Shown here piece by piece: positions 1 to 9,071 of a stretch of 64,000 bases of DNA (position 1 is the stretch's first letter; every line of letters begins with the position of its first letter). The notes under the pieces were generated by a model. That model had not been told where the DNA came from, did no database searches, and worked only from the letters and a program-made list of their open reading frames with translations. Made by a program: the position numbers and the translations under genes. Origin of the DNA: CAZEHS01 sp964424355 (GTDB lineage: Bacteria > Bacillota > Clostridia > Peptostreptococcales > Acidaminobacteraceae); NCBI GenBank assembly GCA_964424355.1, contig CAYRIO010000009.1, positions 1-64,000 on the forward strand, in the 5' to 3' direction.

Positions 1-75
1 TAAGAATAAGGCTCAATTCAAACCGGAAGGGTTGCATTTCGATTTGCAATTGAGGGAAAACCACTGGAGGTTCCT

Positions 76-972
76 ATGAAACCCGAAGGTATCTGGCTCC
101 CCATCATCACCCCTTTCCTCAATGATAAACCGGACATGGCTTCCTATCGCAAGATGATTGATGCCTATATCGATAAGGGTATCCACGGACTGGTCCCCAT
201 GGGCACCACCGGAGAAGCGCCAACCCTTTCGGCTGCTGAGTCCGAGGCCTTGATTCACGAAACCGTTGCCTATGTCAATGGCCGTGTTCCCATCTATATG
301 GGCCTGGGCGGCAACGATACCCGAGCTGTAGCTGAGAAGCTGAAGAACCTCACAGGTTCCGGCATCCAGGGGATCCTCTCCGTCAGTCCCTATTACAACC
401 GCCCCGATCAGCGGGGAATCTATGAACATTTCAAAACCCTTTCTGAGAATACGGATTTGGATATCCTGATTTACAATATCCCCTACCGGACCGGCAGACC
501 AGTAGAAAATGACACCATCCGCCGTTTGGCTGAGCTGACCAACGTGGTGGGCGTGAAAGATGCCAGCGGCAATATCAATCAAACGGTGGAGCTGCTGCTG
601 AATCCCCCGGAGGATTTCTCCATCCTGTGCGGCGAGGATAACTTTCTGTACACGTCTCTGCTCCATGGTGCCCATGGCGGTATTCTGGCCTCAGCCCATC
701 TGGAGACCCGGGAATTCCTGGAGATGTACCGGCTGCTCAAGGCAAACAACCACCAGGAAGCACTGACCATCTGGCGCGGACTGATGCGTTTCATCCCAAC
801 GCTTTTCGAAGAGCCCAATCCAGCCCCCCTGAAGTACTGCCTGAACCGCTTGGGGCTTATTGCATCCGATGAGCTGCGGCTCCCCATGATGCCTATCACC
901 ACCGAAACCAAATGGAAACTGAACCAGCACCTGGACGGGATGATCCCTTACGCCGGTGTTGAGGTTGCATAA
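76..972 (+). CDS. dapA: 4-hydroxy-tetrahydrodipicolinate synthase
   Basis: Condenses pyruvate with aspartate semialdehyde in the cytoplasm, the first committed step to diaminopimelate and lysine. The 298-residue protein has the normal family length and a TIM-barrel pattern. Visible landmarks are GTTGE (Thr44 and Thr45), YYNRP (Tyr107), the catalytic tyrosine in YNIPYRTG (Tyr133) and the Schiff-base lysine in VGVKDASG (Lys161), all at expected positions. A CTGGAGG ribosome site precedes the ATG. It is followed directly by a terminator, so it ends its transcript. Some DapA paralogues act as N-acetylneuraminate or keto-acid aldolases, but the full active-site set favours DapA. Confidence 0.93.
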   Translation: MKPEGIWLPIITPFLNDKPDMASYRKMIDAYIDKGIHGLVPMGTTGEAPTLSAAESEALIHETVAYVNGRVPIYMGLGGNDTRAVAEKLKNLTGSGIQGILSVSPYYNRPDQRGIYEHFKTLSENTDLDILIYNIPYRTGRPVENDTIRRLAELTNVVGVKDASGNINQTVELLLNPPEDFSILCGEDNFLYTSLLHGAHGGILASAHLETREFLEMYRLLKANNHQEALTIWRGLMRFIPTLFEEPNPAPLKYCLNRLGLIASDELRLPMMPITTETKWKLNQHLDGMIPYAGVEVA

Positions 973-1006
973 AGAAAACGTCGGGCAGCTGCCCGGCGTT
1001 TTCTTT
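971..1006 (+). terminator. Rho-independent terminator after dapA
   Basis: A near-perfect inverted repeat (AAAGAAAACG..CGGGCAGCTGCCCG..TTTTCTTT) begins at the dapA stop codon and ends in a T-rich tract. The A-rich and T-rich flanks mean it could work in both directions. Confidence 0.85.
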
Positions 1007-1079
1007 ATGCCCCATGTACACTGACTGATTTCAGCGTATAATTGATTTTAACGACGTCTGAAACGCTGGAGGGGAGGCT

Positions 1080-1901
1080 GTGTATCCAGAACTACATCTT
1101 TTCAAGGGCATCACCCTGCACACCTATGAGACCTTGGGGATTTCCGCGGTTATCCTGGCTGTGGCGCTCACGGGATTCTGTCTCTGCCGACTGGGGATTT
1201 CCCAAAAACATACCCTGACTCTGACGATTGCCATGACCTTGGGGTTTATGGCAGGTGCCAGAGTTTTCAATGCGCTGACCAATCCGCTCCTCTATGCTGA
1301 CACCCCCGAATCTCTGATCGCCCTCCACTGGGGGAATTTCAGCCTCATGGGAGGCATCCTTGGCAGTATCCTTACCGGTCTCCTGACTGGGTTGTTCTTA
1401 AAAGAAAGCATCTGGTCTCTTGGAGATGCGGCAGCATGCGGTGTGGCCCCCGGTATTTTTGTGGCCAAGCTGGGCTGTTTTGGCAACGGGTGCTGCTTTG
1501 GCATTCCAGCTGACATTCCCTGGGGGGTCACTTACCCATTTGGCAGCACGCCTGCCGCCTATTATATGGTAAAGGCCCTTCCCGCCGGCGACCTGTTCGG
1601 GCTCATCAATCATGTGAGCATCGCTGTTCATCCCACCCAGATTTATGAAGGGGTTGGCGCTCTGGGCTGTCTCTGCGGCGGCCTCTGGCTCTCCAAACGA
1701 TTCCCCGTGCCAGGGAACCTCTTTCTGGCCTTTATTGCAGGGTTCTCTGCCGTTCGACTGGTTTCATGGGGGCTGAGAATCCCCTCGCCTAGCTGGGGGA
1801 TGAGTCCTGCATTCTACCCGGTCCTCTACAGCACCCTCGCAGTTGCTTCCATCGTGTTACTGCTTTTGAGGAATCGCTCCGCCCCAACTTCATCTGCGTG
1901 A
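1080..1901 (+). CDS. Lgt-family integral membrane protein, divergent
   Basis: A 273-residue polytopic membrane protein of the prolipoprotein diacylglyceryl transferase superfamily. It keeps HPTQIYE near residue 182 and the overall helix pattern of Lgt. It departs at sites described as essential in E. coli Lgt. Where Lgt has an HGG motif it reads SLMGGILG, so the histidine is lost, and where Lgt has R-x-G-N-F it reads KLGCFGNGCCFG, with three cysteines. The start is GTG behind GGAGGGGAGG. It may be an Lgt paralogue of another function, perhaps cysteine or metal linked, rather than the housekeeping enzyme. The terminators on both sides indicate a single-gene transcript. Confidence 0.7.
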   Translation: MYPELHLFKGITLHTYETLGISAVILAVALTGFCLCRLGISQKHTLTLTIAMTLGFMAGARVFNALTNPLLYADTPESLIALHWGNFSLMGGILGSILTGLLTGLFLKESIWSLGDAAACGVAPGIFVAKLGCFGNGCCFGIPADIPWGVTYPFGSTPAAYYMVKALPAGDLFGLINHVSIAVHPTQIYEGVGALGCLCGGLWLSKRFPVPGNLFLAFIAGFSAVRLVSWGLRIPSPSWGMSPAFYPVLYSTLAVASIVLLLLRNRSAPTSSA

Positions 1902-1914
1902 TTTTTCAAAAAAC

Positions 1915-1945
1915 CAGAAGACGGCCCCGAAGGGCCGCCTTTTTT
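1915..1945. terminator. Terminator between convergent genes
   Basis: The hairpin CGGCCC-CGAA-GGGCCG is followed on the plus strand by a run of T. It lies between the stop codons of the Lgt-like gene and the convergent lipoprotein gene. A T-run a few bases from the stem on the minus strand suggests weaker bidirectional use. Confidence 0.8.
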
Positions 1946-1948
1946 CAT

Positions 1949-4180
1949 TCAAGACTGGGGCAGAGTGGCCGCAAACGCCCCTTCCGGGATCGGTTTTCGG
2001 TATTCTGTAACCAGATCAAAGCTCAGTGCTTTAACCCCTTCCCCCCACATTTCCATAGAGATCTTACCAGACAGGAGAATTTCTTTCGTCTTTTTGTCAT
2101 ACACAGCATTCATATCAATGTTCACTTTGCTGGACCCTTTCTCCTGAGATTTTTCAATCGAAGCAGTCAGCTTCCCGTCCTTATAGCTAAAGGGAGTGGC
2201 ATCTCCATAATCGCTCATTTCTTTACCTGCCTGCTGGATCGCGAGGAAGACAAGACCGGCTTCCGGTCCTGTCTGTTCAATTTTCAAATGGGAGGGAGCA
2301 GTGGTTCCCTCCAGCTTCTTCAGCTGTGCAAAGGCTTCTGCAATAGCTTTTCCCATTTCAGCGTCACAGCCCGCAAAAGGATTGTCCTTATCGGCAGGAT
2401 CTGGAGCCGGGGTATCCTGAGTCGCTATTTTCAGGAGTTCCGGGTGGATATAGATATTGCCATAGGTGACTTTCCCGGCTGTCCATTCCCCAACCAGCTG
2501 ATCCAAGGGGGGCGGTGTATTCACTTCAAATGACACATCCACCGTAACAGGTGTATTGGAGAGGTTGGTTGCCATCGCTAGGAAAACGGATTTATCCGTG
2601 AGAGCAGTCTTCACCTTCCCGAGGGAAGCTGTCTTTCCGCCCGAGGCAACTTCTGTGGTTTTGCCTTTAACCCGGAACAGGTTCACTGCCACCACATCGC
2701 TGCCGGCCGTTGCCACCAGGGTTGCACTGTCAGCCACTTTGGCAGGGTCAGCGGATTTTAGCTCCACTGTTACGAATTTTGCCCCATATGGGGGGATCGT
2801 GAAACTCTGCTTGATTGGGTCCGCAGTTGTTTCCGCTGTTTTCTCGGCATCACCGGCTGGAATCACATCAACCGATACCTTGGGCGCATCCTGTCTGATC
2901 CGGAATACGCTGAGGGTACTTTGGGAGTATACTTTCCCCTGGATCAGATTGAGATAGAAGTCGTTGATCCAGCTGCCGATAGGGGCAAAAGCATTCAGTG
3001 TATCCTCTGCACCATTGTAATTGCCAATATTCTTATAGATCTCAACAATCTTCCCTTGTCCCTGTTTGCCAGCAAGGTACTTGATCAGGGCTGCGCTGCC
3101 ATATCCATGCTGCGCTTCCGAACGTCCCTGCAAATCCAGTGGGCTGAAAATTTGGAGGGTCGATTCACCGTGTCCGCTGTAATTCATAGGAAGAAGGCCT
3201 GAATTGGCCGTGTAATACTCTTCCGACCAAGTGGCCGTCGCCTCTGAAAACCAAGTGTTGTTGGACCCATAGAGGCCTTGAACAAAATGGAAGAATTCAT
3301 GCATCAGCGTAATCTGGACATTGCTGAAAGAACCCAGCAGTTCTTTGTTGATGACAATCCAGGGATTCATGCCCGGGACCTTATAGAAATACCCGGCATC
3401 CTGCTCCCCGCCGCCAAAGAAGTTCTTTTCCATCCCCCGATAGAGCCCCCGTATTTTTACCTTCAGTGGCCAACCTTCATATTTATTCAGGTCAAACCCC
3501 ATCGTCGTATAGTGTTTATAGAGAAAATCCATATAGGCGGCAACGGTTTCCGCTTGCACCGGTTTCACATCGCTGTCTGCGATAATTGTGAATTTTTCTG
3601 TTTTTTCCGTGGTTTGATTGGTGATGACTGCCGCGCTGATGACGGGACCAATCTTAGCGTTCTGATCTGCGTAGACCTCCCCGGACTGGGAGAAAACCCA
3701 GCGCATGAACCGTTCACCCAGAGAAATCACATCACTGGGATTGATCGTGAATTCAACGGTGTCACCTTTGACGGTGCAGGGAATATAGTCATACCCGACC
3801 CCCTCCTCAACACCGCTGGGCGCCTTTGTTTTAAGTCCTACGACCGCGTAGGTGTCGCCACCCAGGGGCTTTGTGGTCTTTATCCGGATAGTCAGAGGTT
3901 TTGAATACTTCTCCAGACCTTTGATTTCGAAAACCGGACTGGCCTGATCGACCCCCATCGCCTCGACATCCTTATTCATGGCAATTTCGATGGTGGCATC
4001 CGCTGTCAATGAACCTGCAGGAACAATCAGTGCCAGCTCGTCCTTTGACGTTTTGATTTCTCCGCCAGCCGAACCGATACTCCCGCTGGCTGCCTTCTTG
4101 AATCCACCACCCCCAGAGCATGCCGTAATCAGAAGAACGACTGCAGCCAGAATCAGCAATCCCTTCACTTTTGATTTCAC
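1949..4180 (-). CDS. Secreted lipoprotein with ZU5-like and HExxH metallopeptidase regions
   Basis: A 743-residue lipoprotein. Residues 1-21 form a signal peptide ending in lipobox LITAC, with Cys21 as the lipidated residue, so it should sit on the outer face of the membrane. Residues about 30-150 (GSIGSAGGEI.., VPAGSLTADATIEI) resemble a ZU5 beta domain. MHEFFHFVQG (HExxH, residues 294-298) followed by Glu313 in WFSEATATW gives the ligand set of gluzincin zinc peptidases. The last 300 residues look beta-rich and are not recognised. The start is GTG with AAAGGAGGG upstream. It is monocistronic and divergent from the ATPase operon. Substrate unknown. Confidence 0.72.
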   Translation of the reverse strand: MKSKVKGLLILAAVVLLITACSGGGGFKKAASGSIGSAGGEIKTSKDELALIVPAGSLTADATIEIAMNKDVEAMGVDQASPVFEIKGLEKYSKPLTIRIKTTKPLGGDTYAVVGLKTKAPSGVEEGVGYDYIPCTVKGDTVEFTINPSDVISLGERFMRWVFSQSGEVYADQNAKIGPVISAAVITNQTTEKTEKFTIIADSDVKPVQAETVAAYMDFLYKHYTTMGFDLNKYEGWPLKVKIRGLYRGMEKNFFGGGEQDAGYFYKVPGMNPWIVINKELLGSFSNVQITLMHEFFHFVQGLYGSNNTWFSEATATWSEEYYTANSGLLPMNYSGHGESTLQIFSPLDLQGRSEAQHGYGSAALIKYLAGKQGQGKIVEIYKNIGNYNGAEDTLNAFAPIGSWINDFYLNLIQGKVYSQSTLSVFRIRQDAPKVSVDVIPAGDAEKTAETTADPIKQSFTIPPYGAKFVTVELKSADPAKVADSATLVATAGSDVVAVNLFRVKGKTTEVASGGKTASLGKVKTALTDKSVFLAMATNLSNTPVTVDVSFEVNTPPPLDQLVGEWTAGKVTYGNIYIHPELLKIATQDTPAPDPADKDNPFAGCDAEMGKAIAEAFAQLKKLEGTTAPSHLKIEQTGPEAGLVFLAIQQAGKEMSDYGDATPFSYKDGKLTASIEKSQEKGSSKVNIDMNAVYDKKTKEILLSGKISMEMWGEGVKALSFDLVTEYRKPIPEGAFAATLPQS

Positions 4181-4352
4181 TCAAATCCCTCCTTTGTTTG
4201 AACAGCCTTAATCTTATGGAAAATAATACCCCCTAAAAGCCGCTTCCAACCCAATAAATGTGACTGCATGATCTTTTCGGGGTATCAATCACACAAGAAG
4301 TTCTCGTCATAGTTCTATTCAAAATGAACAGCGCTTGAAAGGGGGTGCAGCC

Positions 4353-4667
4353 ATGTCTTTAGATACACTGAATGCTGTTCTGGCCGCCGAAGAGCAAGCT
4401 GACCACCTTCTGGCTGCGGCAGCCGCCGAGGTCAAGAAAATCCTGGCAGTTGCTGAAGCTGAAGGACATCAGATGATATTGAACGCAGGAGCCGAGGCTG
4501 AAGCGGCAGCGGAATCTCTGCGGATCGAGGCCGAGCAGAAAGCGGAGGCTGCCGCCAGGGAGATTGCCGCCAGAGCTTTAACCGAGTGCCAGGCCCTTCG
4601 GGGCACCGCAGAAAACAGGATGCAACAGGCGGTGCAGCTGGTGGTGGAAAGGGTTGTGAATGACTGA
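4353..4667 (+). CDS. V-type ATP synthase peripheral stalk subunit (H/G-like)
   Basis: First gene of the V-type ATPase operon. The 104-residue product is almost entirely Ala/Glu-rich heptad-like helix, as in the archaeal-type H (AhaH) or eukaryotic-type G subunit that pairs with subunit E in the peripheral stalk. The ATG at 4353 is chosen because AAAGGGGGTG lies at the right distance; an in-frame TTG at 4335 falls inside that ribosome site. The stop codon overlaps the start of the next gene by one base (TGATG), implying translational coupling. Sequence similarity of such coiled coils is weak, so the call leans on gene position. Confidence 0.75.
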   Translation: MSLDTLNAVLAAEEQADHLLAAAAAEVKKILAVAEAEGHQMILNAGAEAEAAAESLRIEAEQKAEAAAREIAARALTECQALRGTAENRMQQAVQLVVERVVND

Positions 4668-6625
4668 TGGCCATGCTCCCGATGAAACGCTTGCAAGCCG
4701 TGATCGCTGAGAGTCAGCGGGATGCGGTCCTAAAGAGCCTGATGGCCCTTGGATGTATTGAAATCACTTTCCCGGAAAATCTTGCCCACCTTGCTGGTCA
4801 GGATACCGGACTCCAACCTGATCTCCCCCCACCGACAGATACCCTCGATCATTTGAACGTCATCATGGCTGGGATAACAACACTGGATCGCTTTTGCAAA
4901 GCTGAAAAGACCAGCCTCTTCCCTGAACGAAAAGCTGTATCCCTCCAGGAACTGAGCAACACCGCCCGGATCAATGGGATCCTCGAGAAAGCCCGTTTCC
5001 TCAACCGGCTCACCCGGGATATCGAAGCCTGCCAAGCAGAGGCGGAGCAGCTCCGCGTCCAACGTCTGCCTTTGGTACCGTGGAGCGCCTTGGATATCCC
5101 CCTGGAAACACCGTCCTCACAGCGGATTTCCATGAGCATGGGCGTTTGTCCGGCAGCAGTCGATCCTGGCCTCTGGGAGGCTCAATTGTTGGAAGCCGCG
5201 CCGGAAATGGATTTGACCCTGGTGCATTCCGACAGGGAACAGCATTACCTCTTCCTGATTTTTCATCGGTCCCGGGAGAGTGAAGTGGATGCCCTTATGA
5301 GAAACCATGGGTTTTCTCCGGTGTCCTTCAAGGACTATCGGGGCACAGCCCAGGAAAACATCTCGGAGCTGGACCGCAAGATCCAGGCGGTTGCCGACAA
5401 ACGGAAAAACTTGGCACACCGGCTTGAAGGATTGAAGGACTTTCGTCCAGACCTTGAATTCTGCCATGATGCCCTGACCCTCAAGATCCATCAGGAAGAA
5501 ATCCGAAACCGCTTGCTCCGAACCCCACACACCGTCTTCCTGGAGGGATGGCTTCCAGAAGACCGGATGGATTCGGTTTCCAGGCAACTGGATCTTTATG
5601 GCTGTGCCTGCGAATTTTCTGACCCCCTCCCTCAGGATGAGCCCCCAGTGGCATTCCGAAACACCACCGTCACCGCTCCCTTCAGCATCATTTCCTCCAT
5701 GTACGGGACCCCCCAATACCGCAGCATTGTCGACCCCACTCCTTTCATGGCTCCTTTTTTCTTTATTTTTTTCGGAATCATGGTAGCCGATGTGGCCTAT
5801 GGAACCATCCTGGCACTGGTCGCCCTATGGGTTCTGCGGCAACAAAAACAGGCTGGGTTTCTCCGGCAGCTGTTCACCCTGGTGCTTTACTGCGGCATTT
5901 CAACCATCATCTGGGGCGCCCTCTTTGGCAGCTGGTTCGGTGACAGTGTCCTGGTCATCTCCAGCATGCTCGCCGATACGCCGGTAACCATCCCGCCACT
6001 TTGGTTCAACCCCTTGGAACAGCCCATAGATATGCTAATTTTCGCCTTTGCTCTCGGAGGGCTTCAGATTCTGACAGGACTTGGCCTTTCAGGCTGGCGT
6101 CAGATCCGGTCAGGCCGATGGCTGGATGCCGTGTTCGATGTGGGGTTCTGGTATCTGATCCTCATCGGTCTGGTCATGGGCCTCCTGAAAATCCCCATGG
6201 GTCTGGATATGGCTGCCATAGGGGCTGTGGGGGTTGTCTTCACCGCCGGACGGCAAGAGAAGAATCCCCTGAAACGGATCCTCGTCGGCATCCTCTCCCT
6301 GTACAGCGTCACCGGTTATCTGGCGGATGTGCTTTCGTACTCCCGGCTATTGGCCTTGGGTCTGGCATCCAGCGTCATCGCCAGTGTTATCAACACCATG
6401 GGGACCCTTTCCGGAAAATCCGTGGGAGGAATCCTTGCGTTGATAATCATTTTCATCATCGGCCACCTTTTTAATCTGGCAATCAACCTTGTGGGCGCCT
6501 ATGTGCATGCCAGCCGACTTCAGTACGTGGAATTCTTCAGCAAATTCTATGAAAGCGGCGGGCAGCCCTTCAGGCCCTTCGCCATGGAGACCAAATACGT
6601 TATGGTGGAAAAGGAGGAACACTGA
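4667..6625 (+). CDS. ntpI: V-type ATP synthase subunit I (a-type stator)
   Basis: A 652-residue membrane stator subunit that carries the ion half-channels of the Vo sector and contacts the K ring. The first 330 residues are soluble and partly coiled coil. The second half holds about seven hydrophobic segments, beginning with PFFFIFFGIMVADVAYG, a typical subunit I stretch. The helix LSYSRLLALGLASSVIA carries the conserved arginine expected to face the K-subunit carboxylate. The start overlaps the upstream stop, and subunit K follows two bases after the stop. Confidence 0.93.
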   Translation: MAMLPMKRLQAVIAESQRDAVLKSLMALGCIEITFPENLAHLAGQDTGLQPDLPPPTDTLDHLNVIMAGITTLDRFCKAEKTSLFPERKAVSLQELSNTARINGILEKARFLNRLTRDIEACQAEAEQLRVQRLPLVPWSALDIPLETPSSQRISMSMGVCPAAVDPGLWEAQLLEAAPEMDLTLVHSDREQHYLFLIFHRSRESEVDALMRNHGFSPVSFKDYRGTAQENISELDRKIQAVADKRKNLAHRLEGLKDFRPDLEFCHDALTLKIHQEEIRNRLLRTPHTVFLEGWLPEDRMDSVSRQLDLYGCACEFSDPLPQDEPPVAFRNTTVTAPFSIISSMYGTPQYRSIVDPTPFMAPFFFIFFGIMVADVAYGTILALVALWVLRQQKQAGFLRQLFTLVLYCGISTIIWGALFGSWFGDSVLVISSMLADTPVTIPPLWFNPLEQPIDMLIFAFALGGLQILTGLGLSGWRQIRSGRWLDAVFDVGFWYLILIGLVMGLLKIPMGLDMAAIGAVGVVFTAGRQEKNPLKRILVGILSLYSVTGYLADVLSYSRLLALGLASSVIASVINTMGTLSGKSVGGILALIIIFIIGHLFNLAINLVGAYVHASRLQYVEFFSKFYESGGQPFRPFAMETKYVMVEKEEH

Positions 6626-6626
6626 T

Positions 6627-7118
6627 ATGGATTGGACCGCATCGATTTTCAACGGGACGACCTTGGCCATGTTCGGAGCCATTCTTGCTGCAACCATGGC
6701 AGGGATCGGATCCGCTATCGGGGTCGGTATGGCGGGCGAAGCCGCCGCCGGCATCATTACGGAGGATCCTTCAAAGTTTGGTCAGACCTTGCTGCTGCAG
6801 GCACTTCCCGGCACCCAGGGCATTTACGGTCTCTTGATCGCCTCCCTGATCATCAGCAAGATCGGCTTGCTGTCAGGGGATCTGGTGACCCTCTCCCTGC
6901 AGCAGGGCTTCATGATACTCATCTCTTCCCTGCCCATCGCTATTGTGGGATATTATTCAGCTATCTTACAGGCCCGGGCCTCTGTCGCCTCCCTGGGCAT
7001 CATCGCCCGCCGACCCGAAGAGATCGCCAAGAGCATGACCTATCCTGCCATGGTAGAAACCTATGCCGTTCTTTCCCTGCTGATTTCCTTTCTGATGCTG
7101 AATGGCATCGAGGTTTAA
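6627..7118 (+). CDS. ntpK: V-type ATP synthase subunit K (rotor ring), sodium-type
   Basis: A 163-residue proteolipid with two helical hairpins (four membrane helices), forming the rotor ring. The carboxylate is Glu144 in AMVETYA of helix 4. The first hairpin has LPGTQG instead of a carboxylate, as in other duplicated K subunits. Leu60, Thr63, Gln64, Gln115 and Glu144 align with the Na+ ligands known in Enterococcus hirae NtpK (Leu61, Thr64, Gln65, Gln110, Glu139). The enzyme therefore probably moves Na+ rather than H+. The ATG at 6627 sits behind AAGGAGGA, which overlaps the end of the subunit I gene. Confidence 0.94.
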   Translation: MDWTASIFNGTTLAMFGAILAATMAGIGSAIGVGMAGEAAAGIITEDPSKFGQTLLLQALPGTQGIYGLLIASLIISKIGLLSGDLVTLSLQQGFMILISSLPIAIVGYYSAILQARASVASLGIIARRPEEIAKSMTYPAMVETYAVLSLLISFLMLNGIEV

Positions 7119-7128
7119 GGAGGCCCTT

Positions 7129-7731
7129 ATGAACGGACTGACTCGGATCACCGATCGGATTGCCTGTGACACGGAACGGGATGCAGCGGACCTCCTGGCC
7201 CATGCCAGGGAAGATATCCACGAAAAACACCAACATTACCAACGAATCGCTCAAGAAAAACAGGATCAGCTATCTGCTCAGGCCCGGATCCTGGCTCAAG
7301 AAGTGGTCGACCGCACTGTAAGGGCTGCCGAAATGGATGCCAGAAAAACGCGGTTGACAGTGAAGCAGGAATTGGTTTCTGCCGTATTCGACAAGGCGTT
7401 AGCACAGCTGACTGCCCTCCCGGATACGGAGTACAGGGCCTTTCTGATACATCAAGCCGCAAAAGCCGCTCTCACCGGCCACGAAGAAATCGTGCTGAAT
7501 CCATCCGATCGCCAGCGCCATGGTGCCATCATCGTTGCCGGCGCAAACCAGATTCTTGATGAACGCGGCACTCCTGCTGCCCTGACCCTCTCATCGGAGA
7601 CCCGTCCGATGAAAGGGGGATTGATTTTGAAAGCGGGTCCCATTGAAACCAACTGCACCTGTGAGGTATTGGTGAAACTGGCGCGGAATACCCTGACCAG
7701 TGAGGTTGCCAGGATAATTTTCGATGCCTGA
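7129..7731 (+). CDS. ntpE: V-type ATP synthase subunit E
   Basis: A 200-residue peripheral stalk subunit. The N-terminal 100 residues are charged helix (many Arg, Glu and Gln), and the C-terminal half is the globular domain with the motif RPMKGGLILKAGPIETN typical of the family. The start is the ATG at 7129 behind AAGGAGG. It is expected to form a heterodimer with the small Ala/Glu-rich product of the first gene in the operon and to link V1 to subunit I. Its 3' end overlaps or abuts the subunit C gene, depending on which start of C is used. Confidence 0.88.
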   Translation: MNGLTRITDRIACDTERDAADLLAHAREDIHEKHQHYQRIAQEKQDQLSAQARILAQEVVDRTVRAAEMDARKTRLTVKQELVSAVFDKALAQLTALPDTEYRAFLIHQAAKAALTGHEEIVLNPSDRQRHGAIIVAGANQILDERGTPAALTLSSETRPMKGGLILKAGPIETNCTCEVLVKLARNTLTSEVARIIFDA

Positions 7732-7747
7732 CGGATCGGAGGCACCC

Positions 7748-8746
7748 TTGAAGAAAAACAAAGAGAGAGATTATCTCTATGCCACCGGCCGAATCCGGGC
7801 GCTGGAAGGGTTTCTTCTGAACCGCGATCGGAGGGACCGGATGATAGCAGCCCGATCGGCCGAGGATGCGTTTCGGATTTTAGCGGATTGCGGCTACAGC
7901 ACACCCTCCCTAAAAACACTGGAGGAACTGGAACAGCTTTTATCTGAGGAGCGATGCAGGGTTTTCGATACCGTGGGCGATATGATTCCTGACAAGGGCC
8001 TTGTCGATGTTTTTCGGACGCGCTACGACATCCATAATATCAAGGTCCTTGTCAAAGACCCCGGGCGTTCCGCAGAATCCGCCGCCCTCCTGTCTCCCTG
8101 CGGCAGAATTCAAGAGGAAAAACTGACCGCAATCCTGCGGGAAATGGATCTGAAGCGGCTCCCCCCCGCGATGGCCCATGCGGTGACCGAGGCCCGGGAC
8201 ATCCTGGCTCGAACCGGAAATCCCCAGCTTTCAGATATTTCGTTGGACACGGCCTGCCTGAAGGAGATGCTGATTCTGGCCGAAGGGACCGCTATCCCCT
8301 TTCTGACGGGGTATGTACGGCTGCTCATCGATGCCGCCAATCTCAGAACCCTGGTCCGTATCAAACGAATGGGGAAAGAGCAGGTGCTCCTGCAACAAGC
8401 GCTGACTCCAGGGGGCAACGTTCCCCTGAATAAACTGATAGCCAGCCGCTCAGACACGGCATTGGAAAACCTCTACGCTGGATCCCTGCTGAAGCAATCG
8501 GCCCTGGCGGGAATGACATCACTCCGGGAAAACGCCTCCGTCACCGAACTGGATCGCTGCTGCGACAACGCCCTCAACGCCTATCTGCGTCCTGCCAGGT
8601 CCCTGGCCTTCGGAGCCCCTCTGGCGGTGGCCTATCTGGCTGCCAAGGAATCGGAAATCACCGCCCTTCGGACCATTTTCTCAGGCCGCATGGCAGATCT
8701 GCCCCCAGACAGTATCCGAGAAAGGATTCGTGACCACTATGTCTGA
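7748..8746 (+). CDS. ntpC: V-type ATP synthase subunit C (d-type)
   Basis: The central-stalk socket that links subunits D and F to the K ring. The protein is about 332 residues, largely helical, as usual for the family. Two starts are possible: TTG at 7748 with GGAGG five bases upstream, giving the family-like MKKNKERDYLYATGRIRALE, or ATG at 7724 overlapping subunit E by eight bases with a weak ribosome site. I prefer TTG because of the ribosome site. The 3' end overlaps subunit F by eight bases, so the two are probably coupled. Confidence 0.85.
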   Translation: MKKNKERDYLYATGRIRALEGFLLNRDRRDRMIAARSAEDAFRILADCGYSTPSLKTLEELEQLLSEERCRVFDTVGDMIPDKGLVDVFRTRYDIHNIKVLVKDPGRSAESAALLSPCGRIQEEKLTAILREMDLKRLPPAMAHAVTEARDILARTGNPQLSDISLDTACLKEMLILAEGTAIPFLTGYVRLLIDAANLRTLVRIKRMGKEQVLLQQALTPGGNVPLNKLIASRSDTALENLYAGSLLKQSALAGMTSLRENASVTELDRCCDNALNAYLRPARSLAFGAPLAVAYLAAKESEITALRTIFSGRMADLPPDSIRERIRDHYV

Positions 8747-9071
8747 TATCGCCATCATCGGAGACAAGGAAAGCACCTTGGGGTTCAAAGCATTGGGCTT
8801 TGATGTGTATGACACCGCCGACCCGGCTGCGGCCCGGGAGATTCTCCACAAGCTGGCTCGGGAGCATACCGCCATCATCTATCTGACCGAAGATCTGGCC
8901 CGGTTCATGTCTGCGGATATTCAGCAGTACCGGGAGCAGATCGCCCCCGCCATCACCCTGATTCCCAGTGTTTCCGGAACCCTGGGGCTTGGTCTGAAAC
9001 AGATCGGCGCCTTGGTGGAGAAAGCTGTGGGGATGGATATTTTGAAAGAGAGAAACGAGGTTCTTCCATGA
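8739..9071 (+). CDS. ntpF: V-type ATP synthase subunit F
   Basis: A 110-residue central-stalk subunit with the family start MSDIAIIGDKESTLGFKALG and a Rossmann-like fold. Later landmarks include AIIYLTEDLARF and the C-terminal glycine-rich SGTLGLGLKQI region. ATG at 8739 is preferred over GTG at 8730 because it begins the conserved domain and is better spaced from AAAGGA. It overlaps subunit C by eight bases and subunit A by four (ATGA), a coupled arrangement. Confidence 0.9.
   Translation: MSDIAIIGDKESTLGFKALGFDVYDTADPAAAREILHKLAREHTAIIYLTEDLARFMSADIQQYREQIAPAITLIPSVSGTLGLGLKQIGALVEKAVGMDILKERNEVLP

Noticed and set aside
13..675. Long minus-strand open frame across dapA
   Set aside because: It lies antisense to an intact, well-conserved dapA and has no recognisable domain; it is a by-product of codon bias.
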